Made by a program: the position numbers and the translations under genes | Source: Vibrio metschnikovii CIP 69.14 | GTDB taxonomy: Bacteria; Pseudomonadota; Gammaproteobacteria; Enterobacterales; Vibrionaceae | Length of the DNA: 64,000 nucleotides | Assembly: GCF_000176155.1 (NCBI RefSeq) | Contig: NZ_ACZO01000006.1 | Span: 1-64,000, forward strand | Reading direction: 5' to 3' | The notes under the pieces: generated by a model | The model's database searches: none | Told to the model about the DNA's origin: nothing | What the model saw: the letters and a program-made list of their open reading frames with translations, nothing else | Part shown: one piece after another, positions 37,245 through 47,432 of the stretch | Layout: each line of letters begins with the position of its first letter | Numbering within the stretch: the stretch's first letter is position 1

Positions 37245-39905
37245 TTAAGGCGATAAAGCTTCTTGGTGAGAAGAAGAGAGCTGAGCAATAGTATCAATTA
37301 ATCGTTCACGTAGGGCATTTTGCTCTTGGTCTGTGAGTTTAGCCCCTTGTTGATTGGTTAAAATAAATAAGTCTTCTGCACGCTCCCCTAAGGTAGTAAT
37401 TTTTGCTCCATGTAAATCTAAGTTTAATTCGGCAAACGTCGCCCCTATGGTAGCCAGTAATCCCGGCGTATCGAGAGCAACCAGCTCCATTAGGGTGCGT
37501 TTTTTGCTTTTTGTTGGTAAAAAGTCTACCTGAGTTCGAACCGTGAAATGTTGCAGATTACGTGGGATACGGCGCGTTTTGAGTCTTGTTGGACGGCCAT
37601 CGGTCAATACATGAGTTAAATGCTTAATTAACGCATGATGACGGTTTTCTTCAATTGCTTGGCCGTTGTGATCTAAGACCATAAAGGTATCTAAAACATA
37701 GCCATCTTTACTGGTCATGATTTGCGCGTCATGGACGTTAAGATTTCGACGGTCTAATTCGGCGACCACCGTTGCAAACAATGCGGGCTGATCTTTGGTA
37801 TACACAAACACTTCGGTGCCACCGCGAGTGGCTTTTTTACTGATTAACACCAAGGGTTCAGTGGGCGATGAGTGCGTTAAAATGTGCATACCATGCCATG
37901 CTATTTGTTTGTGAGTATGGCGTAAAAAGTAATCGGCTTTAAATCGTTGCCACAATTGCTCGATTTCACGACTATGAAAGCCTTCTTTACGCAGTTGTGC
38001 AGACGCCATTTGTTGGTTATGGCGAATTCGCTCCCTGACATCAACTGGATGTTCAAGTCCGCGTCTTAAGGCTCTTTGTGTTGAATAAAAGAGTTCAGCC
38101 AGTAAGGTTCGTTTCCAACTGTTCCATAAATCGGGATTAGTGGCGCAAATATCAGCCACCGTTAAACAGACTAAGTATTCCAGATACTCTTCATCGCGGA
38201 CTTTTTTAGCAAATTCGATGATCACGTCTGGATCATAAATGTCGCGTCGTTGAGCGGTAACGGACATTAATAAGTGATTTTGGACTAACCAAGCCACCAG
38301 TTTTGCTTCTGGCTTAGAGAGGCCGTGTTCGATACAAAAATCGTAAGCTTCACTCGCGCCGATTTCTGAATGATCGCCGCCGCGACCTTTAGCAATATCA
38401 TGGAAAATGGCCGCGAGGATCAGCAGTTCTTTTTTTTGTATTTTCGGGAAAATCTCACAGCAAATAGGATGACGCTGATGGTTTTTCGGGTCATTAAACA
38501 GATGGATATGTTTTAGCAGACGAATACTGTGCTCATCAACGGTATAGACATGAAACAAGTCAAATTGCATCTGCCCAACTATTTGACTCCATTGTGGTAA
38601 ATAGGCGGCCAACACGCCCAATTTATGCATTTGTCCAAACGCTTTGTGAAGCGCATTGGGGTGACGGGTCAGCGCGAGAAACTTTTCACGCGCAGCAGGA
38701 ATCGTATGCAAAAATTTGTTCAATCGTCGCCGCGCGGTTCTTAATTGACGCATCGTAGAAGGGGCAACCCCATCAATGCTCGAGTCATTGGCCATGAGCA
38801 AAAACATGTCGAGAATGGTTTCAGGTCGAGCTTGAAAAAGAGCGGGCTTTCGAGCTTCAATTAATGAACCACGACGCTGAAAGTCGTGATTAATGATCTC
38901 GGCTTTAATTTCTTCACCACGGTTTAAGATCGCTTGATCAAACAACTTCAAGAGCATTTTATTGAGTTCAGATACGCGGCGTAAGGTGCGATAGAACTCC
39001 TTCATCATTTTTTCGACCGCTCGATTGCCTTCGCCAGTAAATCCAAGGTGTTCGGCAACTTGAGCTTGATGGGCAAAGCCGAGTCGATTGTCATAACGTT
39101 TTAGTTCAAGATGCAGAGCGAAGCGAACTCGCCACAAAAAATCTTGGCATTCGGCCAGTTCACGAAATTCAGCGTCAGTGAGAAAGCCGAAGCGGCTCAT
39201 TTCATACAGTGATGTCGCCCCAAAATGGCGACGAGCAACCCAGCTTAAGGTATGAATATCTCTTAGACCGCCAGGCGTTGATTTAATGTCGGGCTCAAGA
39301 TTATAGGCCGTATCGTGATAACGGGCATGACGCTCACGCTGTTCTTGAATTTTAGCTTGGTAGAAACATTCACTTGGCCAAAAAGATTCACTATGAATGG
39401 CTGATTGTAAACGATGGAAAATACGGTCACTGCCGCACAACAAGCGCGCCTCTTGCAAATTGGTGGCCACGGTTAAGTCCGCTTTACCAATCTCAATACA
39501 CTCTTCTACGGTACGCACAGCATGGCCCACTTCTAGGCGCAAGTCCCATAATAAGGTAATGAATTGACTGACTTTACTGCCAATACCATCGGCTAATCGG
39601 GTCGTAGAAACGACTAAAATATCAATATCTGATAAGGGATGTAATTCAGCTCTTCCGTATCCGCCAACAGCGGCCAGACAGAGGTCATTGAGTTTATCAA
39701 ACCCAAAATGTTGCCAAAGACGATTAAGGAGCATGTCCATATAATCGGCACGGCCAACCACGAGATCACTGACCGGATGGCGAGAGAGAAACGCTTGGCG
39801 CTGGTAGGCAGAAAAAAGGTCGAGTTGCTGTTTTAATTGCTCAACCGTGAGCTGTTGGTCGGTGTAATTCAGCGGGGATAAATAAGCCATAACAGTGCGG
39901 TCCAT
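37245..39905 (-). CDS. glnD: GlnD, PII uridylyltransferase/uridylyl-removing enzyme
   Basis: An 886-residue sensor of glutamine. It adds UMP to Tyr-51 of PII proteins (GlnB, at 62390 in this window) when glutamine is low and removes it when glutamine is high. Domains in order: nucleotidyltransferase with GGYGRAELHPLSDID (81-95, metal Asp-93 and Asp-95), GlnD linker domain, HD hydrolase with FHDIAKGRGGDHSEIG (near 500-520), and two C-terminal ACT domains (TRGGTEVFVYTKDQPALFATV and LMELVALDTPGLLATIG) that bind glutamine. All active-site parts are intact. A start at 39890 is an alternative. Confidence 0.96.
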   Translation of the reverse strand: MDRTVMAYLSPLNYTDQQLTVEQLKQQLDLFSAYQRQAFLSRHPVSDLVVGRADYMDMLLNRLWQHFGFDKLNDLCLAAVGGYGRAELHPLSDIDILVVSTTRLADGIGSKVSQFITLLWDLRLEVGHAVRTVEECIEIGKADLTVATNLQEARLLCGSDRIFHRLQSAIHSESFWPSECFYQAKIQEQRERHARYHDTAYNLEPDIKSTPGGLRDIHTLSWVARRHFGATSLYEMSRFGFLTDAEFRELAECQDFLWRVRFALHLELKRYDNRLGFAHQAQVAEHLGFTGEGNRAVEKMMKEFYRTLRRVSELNKMLLKLFDQAILNRGEEIKAEIINHDFQRRGSLIEARKPALFQARPETILDMFLLMANDSSIDGVAPSTMRQLRTARRRLNKFLHTIPAAREKFLALTRHPNALHKAFGQMHKLGVLAAYLPQWSQIVGQMQFDLFHVYTVDEHSIRLLKHIHLFNDPKNHQRHPICCEIFPKIQKKELLILAAIFHDIAKGRGGDHSEIGASEAYDFCIEHGLSKPEAKLVAWLVQNHLLMSVTAQRRDIYDPDVIIEFAKKVRDEEYLEYLVCLTVADICATNPDLWNSWKRTLLAELFYSTQRALRRGLEHPVDVRERIRHNQQMASAQLRKEGFHSREIEQLWQRFKADYFLRHTHKQIAWHGMHILTHSSPTEPLVLISKKATRGGTEVFVYTKDQPALFATVVAELDRRNLNVHDAQIMTSKDGYVLDTFMVLDHNGQAIEENRHHALIKHLTHVLTDGRPTRLKTRRIPRNLQHFTVRTQVDFLPTKSKKRTLMELVALDTPGLLATIGATFAELNLDLHGAKITTLGERAEDLFILTNQQGAKLTDQEQNALRERLIDTIAQLSSSHQEALSP

Positions 39906-39991
39906 GCCAGGGAGTGAACTCAGTGTGAATGCTCAATCTAACAGAAATCAAGCGCTGAGCTCAAGCTCCCTTTACCGACTATCGGGCAGGA

Positions 39992-40834
39992 TTAAGCATT
40001 GTGGAAAATACGTGGGATGGTCTCTTCTTCACGTAGTGTGAGAATTTCACAGCCATCTGCGGTAACCAAAATGGTGTGCTCCCATTGAGCTGAGTTTTTA
40101 CTATCGGCCGTATAGACCGTCCAGTTATCTTCATCATCCAAGCGACAACCAAATTTACCCGCATTGATCATTGGCTCAATGGTAAAAATCATCCCTTCAC
40201 GAAGCAGTGTGCGGTCACTATTTTTGTAATGCACCACTTGGGGCTCTTCATGAAACTCTGCGCCAATACCATGGCCACAGTAATCACGAACAATCGAGAA
40301 TTTCGATCGCGGATTATTTTTATTATTGGTTTTGATGTACTTCTCTATCGCGGTACCAATTTCGCCTAACTGTACGCCAGGTTTAACTTTTTTTAAGGCT
40401 AAGTAGAGACACTCTTGAGCGACTAGACATAAGCGTTTGTCGGCTGGCTGCACATCACCAATTAAGAACATCTTTGAGGTATCACCGTGATAACCATCTT
40501 TAATGACGGTAATATCGATGTTCATAATATCACCCTCTTTTAAGACGGCCGGGCGAAGCAGTTGACCAAATTGCGTATCTTGCTCAGCCGGAATACCATG
40601 GCACACGATATGGTTAATCGATGTGCAAATGGATTTTGGGAAGCCATGATAGTTAAGAGGGGCAGGAATAGCGCCTTGCACCTCGGTAATATAATCGTGG
40701 CAAAGTTGGTTAAGGTGTTCAGTGGTCACGCCAGCTTTGACGTGAGGTTCAATCATTTCTAAAACTTGCGCAGCCAATCGCCCCGCTACACGCATTTTTT
40801 CTATTTCTTGAGCATTTTTAATTTTTACAGACAT
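39992..40834 (-). CDS. map: Type I methionine aminopeptidase
   Basis: A 280-residue metalloenzyme that removes the initiator methionine from nascent proteins. The five metal ligands are in NIDITVIKDGYHGDTS (two Asp), CGHGIGAEFHEEP (His) and FTIEPMI (Glu), with the last Glu in QWEHTILVT. Compared with the 264-residue E. coli enzyme, a short insertion (KTNNKNNPRSKF) lies between the third and fourth ligand. The gene is divergent from rpsB, the standard arrangement. Confidence 0.96.
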   Translation of the reverse strand: MSVKIKNAQEIEKMRVAGRLAAQVLEMIEPHVKAGVTTEHLNQLCHDYITEVQGAIPAPLNYHGFPKSICTSINHIVCHGIPAEQDTQFGQLLRPAVLKEGDIMNIDITVIKDGYHGDTSKMFLIGDVQPADKRLCLVAQECLYLALKKVKPGVQLGEIGTAIEKYIKTNNKNNPRSKFSIVRDYCGHGIGAEFHEEPQVVHYKNSDRTLLREGMIFTIEPMINAGKFGCRLDDEDNWTVYTADSKNSAQWEHTILVTADGCEILTLREEETIPRIFHNA

Positions 40835-41062
40835 CGGCTTTCTCTATTCAAATTTTAGGCACTGAGTGCTAATCGCAATATTGTAACAGTGAGAAAAGGA
40901 AGCGCAAGAAGCGGTGTAAATAAGAATGATTAAGCGCGGTAGTTCGTCACGTTGAATGACGCTTCTCCTGATGGGAGAGCAAGGGCTCGATAGTAAGATG
41001 GATCTTCTTGCTCATCATTGCTCTTGCTGGTTCAATGTAAGCGCTGACGCCACAATTTTTGC

Positions 41063-41092
41063 TAGTCAGATTAGTGCTAAATATGATATAAA
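41063..41092 (+). promoter_or_regulatory. Probable rpsB promoter
   Basis: TATAAA (41087-41092), or overlapping TATGAT (41082-41087), with a weak -35 TAGTCA (41063-41068). The stretch after -10, ACGCGCCGG, is the GC-rich discriminator typical of ribosomal promoters under stringent control. Start expected near 41099-41100. Confidence 0.6.
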
Positions 41093-41099
41093 ACGCGCC

Positions 41100-41269
41100 G
41101 GAGCATCGGCCTGATTTCTTCGTAACGGCGAAACAGCCCGAGTCCACACACATTTATCTTTAAATCACACACATTCCGACACATGTTCCGGGGTGCTTCC
41201 AACGTTACAAACGTTGAGGAGTCGGAGACATGGGGGATGTGGAGGCCTAACCCCATAGAGGATTATTTC
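41100..41269 (+). promoter_or_regulatory. rpsB 5' leader (t44/tff-type, S2 autoregulation)
   Basis: The 170-nt leader ends with highly conserved blocks: GGGGTGCTTCCAACGTT pairs with AACGTTGAGGAGTC (41189-41224), then GGAGACATGGGG and AACCCCATAGAGG, which place the ribosome site inside a hairpin. This is the leader known in E. coli as the t44/tff RNA between map and rpsB, used by S2 to repress rpsB-tsf. Assignment rests on position and remembered sequence. Confidence 0.75.
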
Positions 41270-41998
41270 ATGGCAACTGTATCAATGCGCGATATGCTAA
41301 AAGCTGGTGTTCACTTTGGTCACCAGACTCGTTACTGGAACCCAAAAATGAAACCATTCATTTTTGGCGCTCGTAACAAAGTTCATATCATCAACCTAGA
41401 AAAAACGGTACCAATGTTCAACGAAGCACTGGCTGAGCTAGTGAAAATCGGCGACAAAAAAGGTAAAGTACTTTTCGTAGGTACTAAGCGCGCAGCCTCT
41501 GAAGCAGTAAAAGAAGCAGCGATTGCAAGCAATCAATACTACGTAAACAACCGTTGGTTAGGTGGTATGCTAACTAACTGGAAAACCGTTCGTCAATCAA
41601 TCAAGCGTCTAAAAGAACTTGAAGTTCAAGCGACTGATGGCACCTTCGACAAGCTAACCAAGAAAGAAGCGCTAATGCGTACTCGTGAAATGGACAAGCT
41701 TGAGAAATCTCTTGGTGGTATCAAAGACATGGGCGGTTTACCTGACGCTCTATTCGTTATCGACGCTGATCACGAGCACATTGCAGTTAAAGAAGCAAAC
41801 AACCTAGGCATTCCAGTGTTTGCTGTTGTTGATACTAACTCTAACCCAGATGGTATTGATTACATCATCCCAGGTAACGACGATGCGATCCGTGCCGTTC
41901 AACTATACCTGAATGCTGCAGCTGAATCAGTAAACGAAGGTCGTAACAAAGACGTAGCGGCAGTTGCTGAAAAAGACGGCTTTGTAGAAGCGGAATAA
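41270..41998 (+). CDS. rpsB: 30S ribosomal protein S2
   Basis: A 242-residue ribosomal protein, the length of E. coli S2 (241). ATG 41270 begins [27 protein letters not shown], the universal S2 N-terminus, with AGAGGA upstream; upstream in-frame sequence belongs to the leader. [15 protein letters not shown] and [21 protein letters not shown] are further signatures. It is first in the rpsB-tsf operon and separated from tsf by an attenuator-like terminator. Confidence 0.98.
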   Translation: MATVSMRDMLKAGVHFGHQTRYWNPKMKPFIFGARNKVHIINLEKTVPMFNEALAELVKIGDKKGKVLFVGTKRAASEAVKEAAIASNQYYVNNRWLGGMLTNWKTVRQSIKRLKELEVQATDGTFDKLTKKEALMRTREMDKLEKSLGGIKDMGGLPDALFVIDADHEHIAVKEANNLGIPVFAVVDTNSNPDGIDYIIPGNDDAIRAVQLYLNAAAESVNEGRNKDVAAVAEKDGFVEAE

Positions 41999-42060
41999 TA
42001 GCGGCTCTTAGTCTTACTTAGCCTTCTGTAGAATACTACATGGGCTAAGTCATAGTTAGT

Positions 42061-42094
42061 ATTGGGGGCCAAATCATTAGGCCCCCAATTTTTA
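42061..42094 (+). terminator. Attenuator between rpsB and tsf
   Basis: ATTGGGGGCC (42061-42070) and GGCCCCCAAT (42080-42089) with a 9-nt loop, followed by TTTT. A second hairpin (ACTTAGCC/GGGCTAAGT, 42017-42050) precedes it. tsf starts only 27 nt later without an obvious promoter, so part of the transcripts must read through; this would give more S2 than EF-Ts message. Confidence 0.85.
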
Positions 42095-42120
42095 ATCCTG
42101 AATCAACTGAGGAATAGAGA

Positions 42121-42963
42121 ATGGCTGTTACTGCTGCTCTAGTAAAAGAACTGCGTGAACGTACTGGCGCAGGTATGATGGAATGTAAGAAAGCACTCGT
42201 TGAAACCAACGGTGACATCGAACTTGCCATCGAAAATATGCGTAAAAGCGGTGCTGCAAAAGCGGCTAAAAAAGCGGGTAATATCGCTGCTGAAGGCGCG
42301 ATCATCATCAAAGAAGCAGAAGGTTCTGCCGCTTTGGTTGAAATCAACTGCCAAACAGATTTCGTTGCTAAAGATGGCAACTTCCTAGCATTCGCTAACG
42401 AAGTCGCTGAAGCAGCGTTAGCATCAAAACTAAGCCTAGAAGAGCTACAAGCACAATTTGAAGATGCTCGTGTGACTCTTATTGCTAAAATCGGCGAAAA
42501 CATCAACATCCGTCGCGTTCAATACGCTGAAGGCAAAGCTTTGGCTGCATACAGCCATGGTTCTCGTATTGGTGTTGTGGTTGCTGGTGATGCCGATGCT
42601 GAAACTCTAAAACACATCGCGATGCACGTAGCGGCTTCTCGCCCTGAATACGTTAATCCTGAAGATGTACCGGCTGATGTTGTTGCGAAAGAGCGTGAAG
42701 TTCAAGTTGAAATCGCAATGAACGAAGGCAAGCCAAAAGAGATCGCAGAGAAAATGGTTGAAGGCCGTATGAAGAAATTCACCGGTGAAGTTTCTCTAAC
42801 TGGTCAACCTTTCGTTATGGAGCCAAAGAAAACTGTTGGTGAAATTTTGAAAGAGAAAGGCGCTTCAGTATCGACTTTCGTTCGCCTAGAAGTAGGTGAA
42901 GGTATCGAAAAACAAGAAGGCCTGAGCTTCGCTGAAGAAGTGGCTATGGCTCAGAAAGGTTAA
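42121..42963 (+). CDS. tsf: Elongation factor Ts
   Basis: A 280-residue guanine-nucleotide exchange factor that regenerates EF-Tu-GTP. The N-terminal UBA-like domain has [19 protein letters not shown], and the core begins [10 protein letters not shown], where the conserved TDFV motif contacts EF-Tu. The gene follows rpsB in the typical operon and ends at a terminator. Codon use is of the highly expressed type, as in rpsB (mostly CTA and GCT/GCA choices). Confidence 0.98.
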   Translation: MAVTAALVKELRERTGAGMMECKKALVETNGDIELAIENMRKSGAAKAAKKAGNIAAEGAIIIKEAEGSAALVEINCQTDFVAKDGNFLAFANEVAEAALASKLSLEELQAQFEDARVTLIAKIGENINIRRVQYAEGKALAAYSHGSRIGVVVAGDADAETLKHIAMHVAASRPEYVNPEDVPADVVAKEREVQVEIAMNEGKPKEIAEKMVEGRMKKFTGEVSLTGQPFVMEPKKTVGEILKEKGASVSTFVRLEVGEGIEKQEGLSFAEEVAMAQKG

Positions 42964-42985
42964 TTGCCTTTTTGATGACCAAGAT

Positions 42986-43015
42986 AAAGACCGTGGCCAT
43001 GGCTGCGGTCTTTTT
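42986..43015 (+). terminator. Terminator after tsf
   Basis: AAAGACCG (42986-42993) and CGGTCTTT with an inner GGCC/GGCT pairing, followed by TTTTT. It separates rpsB-tsf from pyrH. Confidence 0.88.
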
Positions 43016-43145
43016 ACGAATATCACTCCCTCGACGGTTAAAGAGAGCGGTTTTCGAACTCACGATGGTAATGATCATCAATACATTTACGCAGTAAGTT
43101 TATTTATGACTGTTAACTAACGATACTTTTTGAAAGGTAAAGTCC

Positions 43146-43877
43146 ATGACAACAAACCCTAAACCCGCATATCAACGTATTTTATTAAAATTGAGCGGTG
43201 AAGCGCTTCAAGGTGAAGAAGGTTTTGGTATCGATCCGACCGTGCTTGATCGTATGGCACAAGAAGTAAAAGAATTGGTCGAATTAGGTGTTCAAGTGGG
43301 TGTAGTCATTGGTGGTGGCAACTTATTCCGTGGTGCAGGCTTAGCGGCAGCGGGAATGAACCGTGTTGTGGGTGACCATATGGGCATGTTGGCGACAGTG
43401 ATGAATGGCCTTGCGATGCGTGACGCCCTACATCGAGCTTACGTGAATGCACGCGTTATGTCTGCTATCCCACTTAAAGGGGTGTGTGATGACTACAATT
43501 GGGCTGACGCGATCAGTCAATTACGTCAAGGTCGTGTAGTGATTTTTTCTGCTGGTACGGGTAACCCGTTTTTCACAACCGATTCTGCCGCTTGTTTACG
43601 TGGCATCGAAATTGAAGCTGACGTGGTTCTCAAAGCGACAAAAGTAGACGGCGTCTACAGTGCTGACCCTGTAGCCAATCCAGATGCGCAACTGTATGAT
43701 AAGCTGGGTTACAACGATGTACTGGATAAAGAACTTAAAGTGATGGATTTGGCGGCCTTTACTCTGGCTCGCGATCACAACATGCCAATCCGTGTCTTTA
43801 ATATGAATAAGCCTGGCGCACTACGCCGTGTGGTTATGGGTGAAGCGGAAGGAACGCTGATCAGCTCTGCTGTATAA
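43146..43877 (+). CDS. pyrH: UMP kinase
   Basis: A 243-residue hexameric kinase of the amino-acid kinase family, converting UMP to UDP; activated by GTP and inhibited by UTP. Visible motifs are [11 protein letters not shown] at the N-terminus, [47 protein letters not shown] and [22 protein letters not shown] upstream of ATG 43146 serves as ribosome site. It is 36 nt before frr. Confidence 0.97.
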   Translation: MTTNPKPAYQRILLKLSGEALQGEEGFGIDPTVLDRMAQEVKELVELGVQVGVVIGGGNLFRGAGLAAAGMNRVVGDHMGMLATVMNGLAMRDALHRAYVNARVMSAIPLKGVCDDYNWADAISQLRQGRVVIFSAGTGNPFFTTDSAACLRGIEIEADVVLKATKVDGVYSADPVANPDAQLYDKLGYNDVLDKELKVMDLAAFTLARDHNMPIRVFNMNKPGALRRVVMGEAEGTLISSAV

Positions 43878-43913
43878 TCACTCTCGAAATGAAATAAGAA
43901 TTAAGGTGATATT

Positions 43914-44471
43914 GTGATTAATGAGATCAAAAAAGACGCTCAAGAGCGTATGGATAAAAGTGTTGAAGCGCTAAAGAACAATCTATCAAAGATTCGTACG
44001 GGCCGCGCTCACCCAAGCCTACTATCTGGCCTCTCTGTTGAGTACTACGGTGCGTCAACACCTCTAAGCCAAATTGCCAACGTAATTGCTGAAGATGCAC
44101 GTACATTAGCGATTACGGTATTTGATAAAGAACTTACGCCAAAAGTTGAAAAAGCGATTCTCATGTCTGATTTAGGGTTAAACCCAATGTCAGCAGGAAC
44201 CGTGATTCGTGTTCCACTGCCACCATTAACGGAAGAGCGTCGCCGTGATCTCGTTAAAATCGTGCGTGGTGAGGCGGAAGGTGGTCGAGTAGCCGTGCGC
44301 AACATTCGTCGTGACGCCAACAACGATCTAAAAGCGTTATTGAAAGATAAAGAAATTTCAGAAGATGAAGAGCGTAAGGCTCAAGATGAAATTCAAAAAC
44401 TGACCGATGCGGCTGTCAAGAAAATTGATGACATCTTAGCGGTTAAAGAAAAAGAACTCATGGAAGTTTAA
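43914..44471 (+). CDS. frr: Ribosome recycling factor
   Basis: A 185-residue protein that, with EF-G, splits the ribosome after termination. It is the full family length with the long three-helix bundle ([12 protein letters not shown] and the C-terminal [25 protein letters not shown]) and the conserved [18 protein letters not shown] segment. The start is GTG, supported by AAGGTG 5 nt upstream. It ends at a strong terminator that separates it from the lipid gene group. Confidence 0.98.
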   Translation: MINEIKKDAQERMDKSVEALKNNLSKIRTGRAHPSLLSGLSVEYYGASTPLSQIANVIAEDARTLAITVFDKELTPKVEKAILMSDLGLNPMSAGTVIRVPLPPLTEERRRDLVKIVRGEAEGGRVAVRNIRRDANNDLKALLKDKEISEDEERKAQDEIQKLTDAAVKKIDDILAVKEKELMEV

Positions 44472-44493
44472 TTTCTACAAAACCTTAACAGGA

Positions 44494-44525
44494 AAACGCT
44501 GTGCTCACAGCACAGCGTTTTTTTA
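44494..44525 (+). terminator. Terminator between frr and uppS
   Basis: Perfect 12-bp stem AAACGCTGTGCT (44494-44505) and its complement (44509-44520) with a CAC loop, running into eight T. uppS starts 40 nt later, so it depends on read-through or a very short promoter region. Confidence 0.92.
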
Positions 44526-44563
44526 TGCTACTCTTCACCATCTTTTTTCTTTATTACGTTTCT

Positions 44564-45316
44564 ATGCAAAATTCGCAGCTCTCGTTAGATGTTCTCCCTC
44601 AGCATATCGCCATTATTATGGATGGCAATGGTCGTTGGGCAAAAGCACAAGGTAAACCTCGGATCTTTGGTCACAAAAACGGGGTTGCTGCGGTGCGTAA
44701 AACGGTTTCTACCGCAGCAAAACTGGGGATCAGAGCCGTGACTTTATTTGCCTTTAGCAGTGAAAATTGGCGACGCCCTGAGGAAGAGGTCGGCGTGTTG
44801 ATGGAGTTATTTCTTCGTGTCTTATCGACCGAGGTCAAAAAACTGCACAAAAATAACCTGCGTTTACGTATTATTGGTGATACCAGTCGATTCAGTGAGC
44901 GGTTACAAAGTAAAATCGCCCAAGCTGAAGCGCTGACTCAGCATAATACGGGCATGGTGATTAATATTGCGGCGAATTACGGTGGAAAATGGGACATCAC
45001 TCAGGCGATGCGCCATATTGCTCTTAAAATCAGTCGTGATGAACTCAGTGTCACGGATATTAACGAGACATTGATCGCTGAACATTTAACGATGGCTGAT
45101 CTTCCTGAAGTGGATTTACTGATTCGCACCAGTGGTGAATGCCGGATCAGTAACTTCCTTCTTTGGCAGTTGGCTTATGCAGAAATGTATTTTACTCCTG
45201 TTTATTGGCCTGAGTTTGGTGAAGAAAGTTTAATTGAAGCTGTGACTTGGTTTGTTAATCGTGAGCGCCGATTTGGTTGTACCGGTGAGCAAGTCAAAGC
45301 GTTAATGACACCATAA
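44564..45316 (+). CDS. uppS: Undecaprenyl diphosphate synthase
   Basis: A 250-residue cis-prenyltransferase that makes the C55 carrier lipid for cell-wall and polysaccharide synthesis. The catalytic Asp-20 is in [36 protein letters not shown] and the C-terminal [20 protein letters not shown] stretch bind substrates. ATG 44564 gives the family length; the upstream in-frame hydrophobic extension overlaps the terminator and is not part of the protein. No good ribosome site is visible before the ATG. It leads the uppS-cdsA-dxr-rseP group. Confidence 0.95.
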   Translation: MQNSQLSLDVLPQHIAIIMDGNGRWAKAQGKPRIFGHKNGVAAVRKTVSTAAKLGIRAVTLFAFSSENWRRPEEEVGVLMELFLRVLSTEVKKLHKNNLRLRIIGDTSRFSERLQSKIAQAEALTQHNTGMVINIAANYGGKWDITQAMRHIALKISRDELSVTDINETLIAEHLTMADLPEVDLLIRTSGECRISNFLLWQLAYAEMYFTPVYWPEFGEESLIEAVTWFVNRERRFGCTGEQVKALMTP

Positions 45317-45332
45317 AATAGGACTTCTCAGT

Positions 45333-46175
45333 TTGAAGCAAAGAATTATTACTGCGCTTTTACTTGCCCCTTTAGTGATTGCTGGCATTTTTTGGCTCCC
45401 GCAATCTGGCTTTATTTTGGCGTTGGGCGTAGTAACGTTATTGGGCTTATGGGAATGGACGCAATTCGTTTCTTCTTCCTCTCGTTATCTTGCCTTATTA
45501 CCCGGTCTGGTGGTTGGTGCAATAAGTTATTGGTTGCTTGTACCTCAGCTTTCGGTATTAAGTGCCTTGCAACCGATGCATTATGGCATCTTAGTGATCG
45601 GCTCACTATGGTGGATTGTCGCTAGTGGTTTAGCCATTACCTATCCTAAATCACGAGCTTGCTGGGAAAATTCCAATGCTGTGCGTCATCTCTTTGGCGT
45701 GCTGACATTGTTGCCTTTCTTTTGGAGTGTGATTTTTTTACGCTCTGAACATATTGTCTCCGACAGTTATCTCGGGGCGAAATTGGTACTTTATGTCTGT
45801 TTGATTGTGTGGGCCGCGGACAGTGGGGCTTACTTTTCTGGCAAAAGTTTTGGCAAGCGTAAAATGGCTCCAGCTGTCAGTCCGAATAAAACTATTGAAG
45901 GCTTAGTCGGTGGGGTTATTGCTGCTATGTTGGTGGGTTGGTTATGCGCCAGTTGGTTTAATATTCAATTTGCGTCTACCACTATCATGCTATTGACCAT
46001 TTTGGTTACCGTGGTGATCTCAGTCTTGGGCGATTTGGTGGAAAGTATGTTTAAGCGGGTATCTGGCATCAAAGACAGCAGTAAAATCATTCCTGGTCAC
46101 GGTGGTATTTTAGACCGAGTGGATAGTCTGACGGCTGCTTTCCCTGTATTTGCTTTATGCTATTTCTTATTTTAA
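45333..46175 (+). CDS. cdsA: Phosphatidate cytidylyltransferase
   Basis: A 280-residue inner-membrane enzyme with about eight helices, making CDP-diacylglycerol, the branch point of phospholipid synthesis. The C-terminal signature SVLGDLVESMFKRVSGIKDSSKIIPGHGGILDR-type stretch (near 230-265) is the CDS family motif with catalytic Asp residues. The start codon is TTG at 45333, with AGGA 10 nt upstream; it follows uppS by 16 nt. Confidence 0.95.
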   Translation: MKQRIITALLLAPLVIAGIFWLPQSGFILALGVVTLLGLWEWTQFVSSSSRYLALLPGLVVGAISYWLLVPQLSVLSALQPMHYGILVIGSLWWIVASGLAITYPKSRACWENSNAVRHLFGVLTLLPFFWSVIFLRSEHIVSDSYLGAKLVLYVCLIVWAADSGAYFSGKSFGKRKMAPAVSPNKTIEGLVGGVIAAMLVGWLCASWFNIQFASTTIMLLTILVTVVISVLGDLVESMFKRVSGIKDSSKIIPGHGGILDRVDSLTAAFPVFALCYFLF

Positions 46176-46223
46176 TGCTGGTGAAGCACGCCTTCATCAG
46201 CATAAACCATGACGGTTTTTGTG

Positions 46224-47432
46224 ATGCGTAAATTAACCATTCTCGGAGCCACTGGCTCTATTGGTGCGAGCACCCTTAAAGTGGTGGCCGAGAATCCTGA
46301 TCACTTTAGTGTGGTTGCTTTGGTGGCGGGTAGTAATGTCAACAAAATGCGCGAGCTTTGCCAAACATGGCGACCTAAGTATGCCGTAATGGCGACGCCA
46401 CAAGCGGCACAGTTGTTATCCTCCCAATTAGCTGGACTTTCACTGTCAACCGAAGTGTTGTATGGCGAAGAGGCAATGTGTCATGTTGCTGCTAGCGATG
46501 ATGTTGATACTGTGATGGCGGCGATTGTCGGTGCCGCAGGTCTGTTGCCGACGATGGCCGCGGTTAAAGCTGGGAAGCGAGTTCTCTTAGCCAACAAAGA
46601 AGCCTTGGTCATGTCTGGGCAGTTATTTATTGATGCGGTTGAGCACTATGGGGCTGAATTATTGCCCGTCGACAGTGAACATAATGCGATTTTTCAATGT
46701 TTACCCGTTGATATTCAAACTCAGCTCGGACGCTGTAATTTACAAGAGCAGGGCGTTTCCCATATTCTGCTGACGGGGTCCGGCGGACCATTTCGTTATG
46801 CCGATATTGAGACTTTAGCTCAAGTGACTCCAGAACAAGCGATTGCTCACCCTAATTGGTCGATGGGGCCCAAAATATCGGTTGATTCTGCAACCATGAT
46901 GAACAAAGGGCTTGAGTATATTGAGGCTAAGTGGCTATTTAACGCGTCTCGTGAACAGCTTAAGGTTTTGATCCACCCTCAATCAGTGATCCATTCAATG
47001 GTCCAATATCGGGATGGTTCGGTGATTGCACAGCTCGGCGAGCCAGATATGGCGACGCCAATTGCACAAACGCTGGCCTATCCTCAGCGGGTCAGTGCAG
47101 GCGTTGAACCGCTAGACTTTACTCGTTTGAGTGAGTTGACCTTTATGGAGGTTGATTATCAGCGTTACCCTTGTTTGCAATTGGCGATAGACGCGTGTTA
47201 TCTCGGCCAGCATGCCACTACGTCGCTCAATGCGGCGAATGAAGTGGCCGTTGAGGCCTTTTTACGAGGGCAGATTCGTTTTACTGATATTGCTGTGATT
47301 AATGAAAAGGTATTGTCGACCGTATGCGGGGCAAACAGTCCGTTACATTCCTATCACTTGGAAAGCCTACTCGAGCTAGATACAATAGCGCGCAGTCTGG
47401 CTAATCAACACTTGAAAGAGCGTATGTTATGA
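46224..47432 (+). CDS. dxr: 1-deoxy-D-xylulose-5-phosphate reductoisomerase
   Basis: A 402-residue NADPH enzyme of the MEP pathway that supplies isoprenoid units, used by UppS encoded nearby. The NADPH fold begins [11 protein letters not shown]; metal and substrate contacts are in [23 protein letters not shown] and [27 protein letters not shown] segments. ATG 46224 gives the family start; an ATG five codons upstream is possible. It overlaps rseP by 4 nt (ATGA). Also called ispC. Confidence 0.97.
   Translation: MRKLTILGATGSIGASTLKVVAENPDHFSVVALVAGSNVNKMRELCQTWRPKYAVMATPQAAQLLSSQLAGLSLSTEVLYGEEAMCHVAASDDVDTVMAAIVGAAGLLPTMAAVKAGKRVLLANKEALVMSGQLFIDAVEHYGAELLPVDSEHNAIFQCLPVDIQTQLGRCNLQEQGVSHILLTGSGGPFRYADIETLAQVTPEQAIAHPNWSMGPKISVDSATMMNKGLEYIEAKWLFNASREQLKVLIHPQSVIHSMVQYRDGSVIAQLGEPDMATPIAQTLAYPQRVSAGVEPLDFTRLSELTFMEVDYQRYPCLQLAIDACYLGQHATTSLNAANEVAVEAFLRGQIRFTDIAVINEKVLSTVCGANSPLHSYHLESLLELDTIARSLANQHLKERML

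Noticed and set aside
44501..44563. N-terminal hydrophobic extension of UppS
   Set aside because: It would start inside the terminator hairpin and is absent from the family; the catalytic domain starts properly from ATG 44564.
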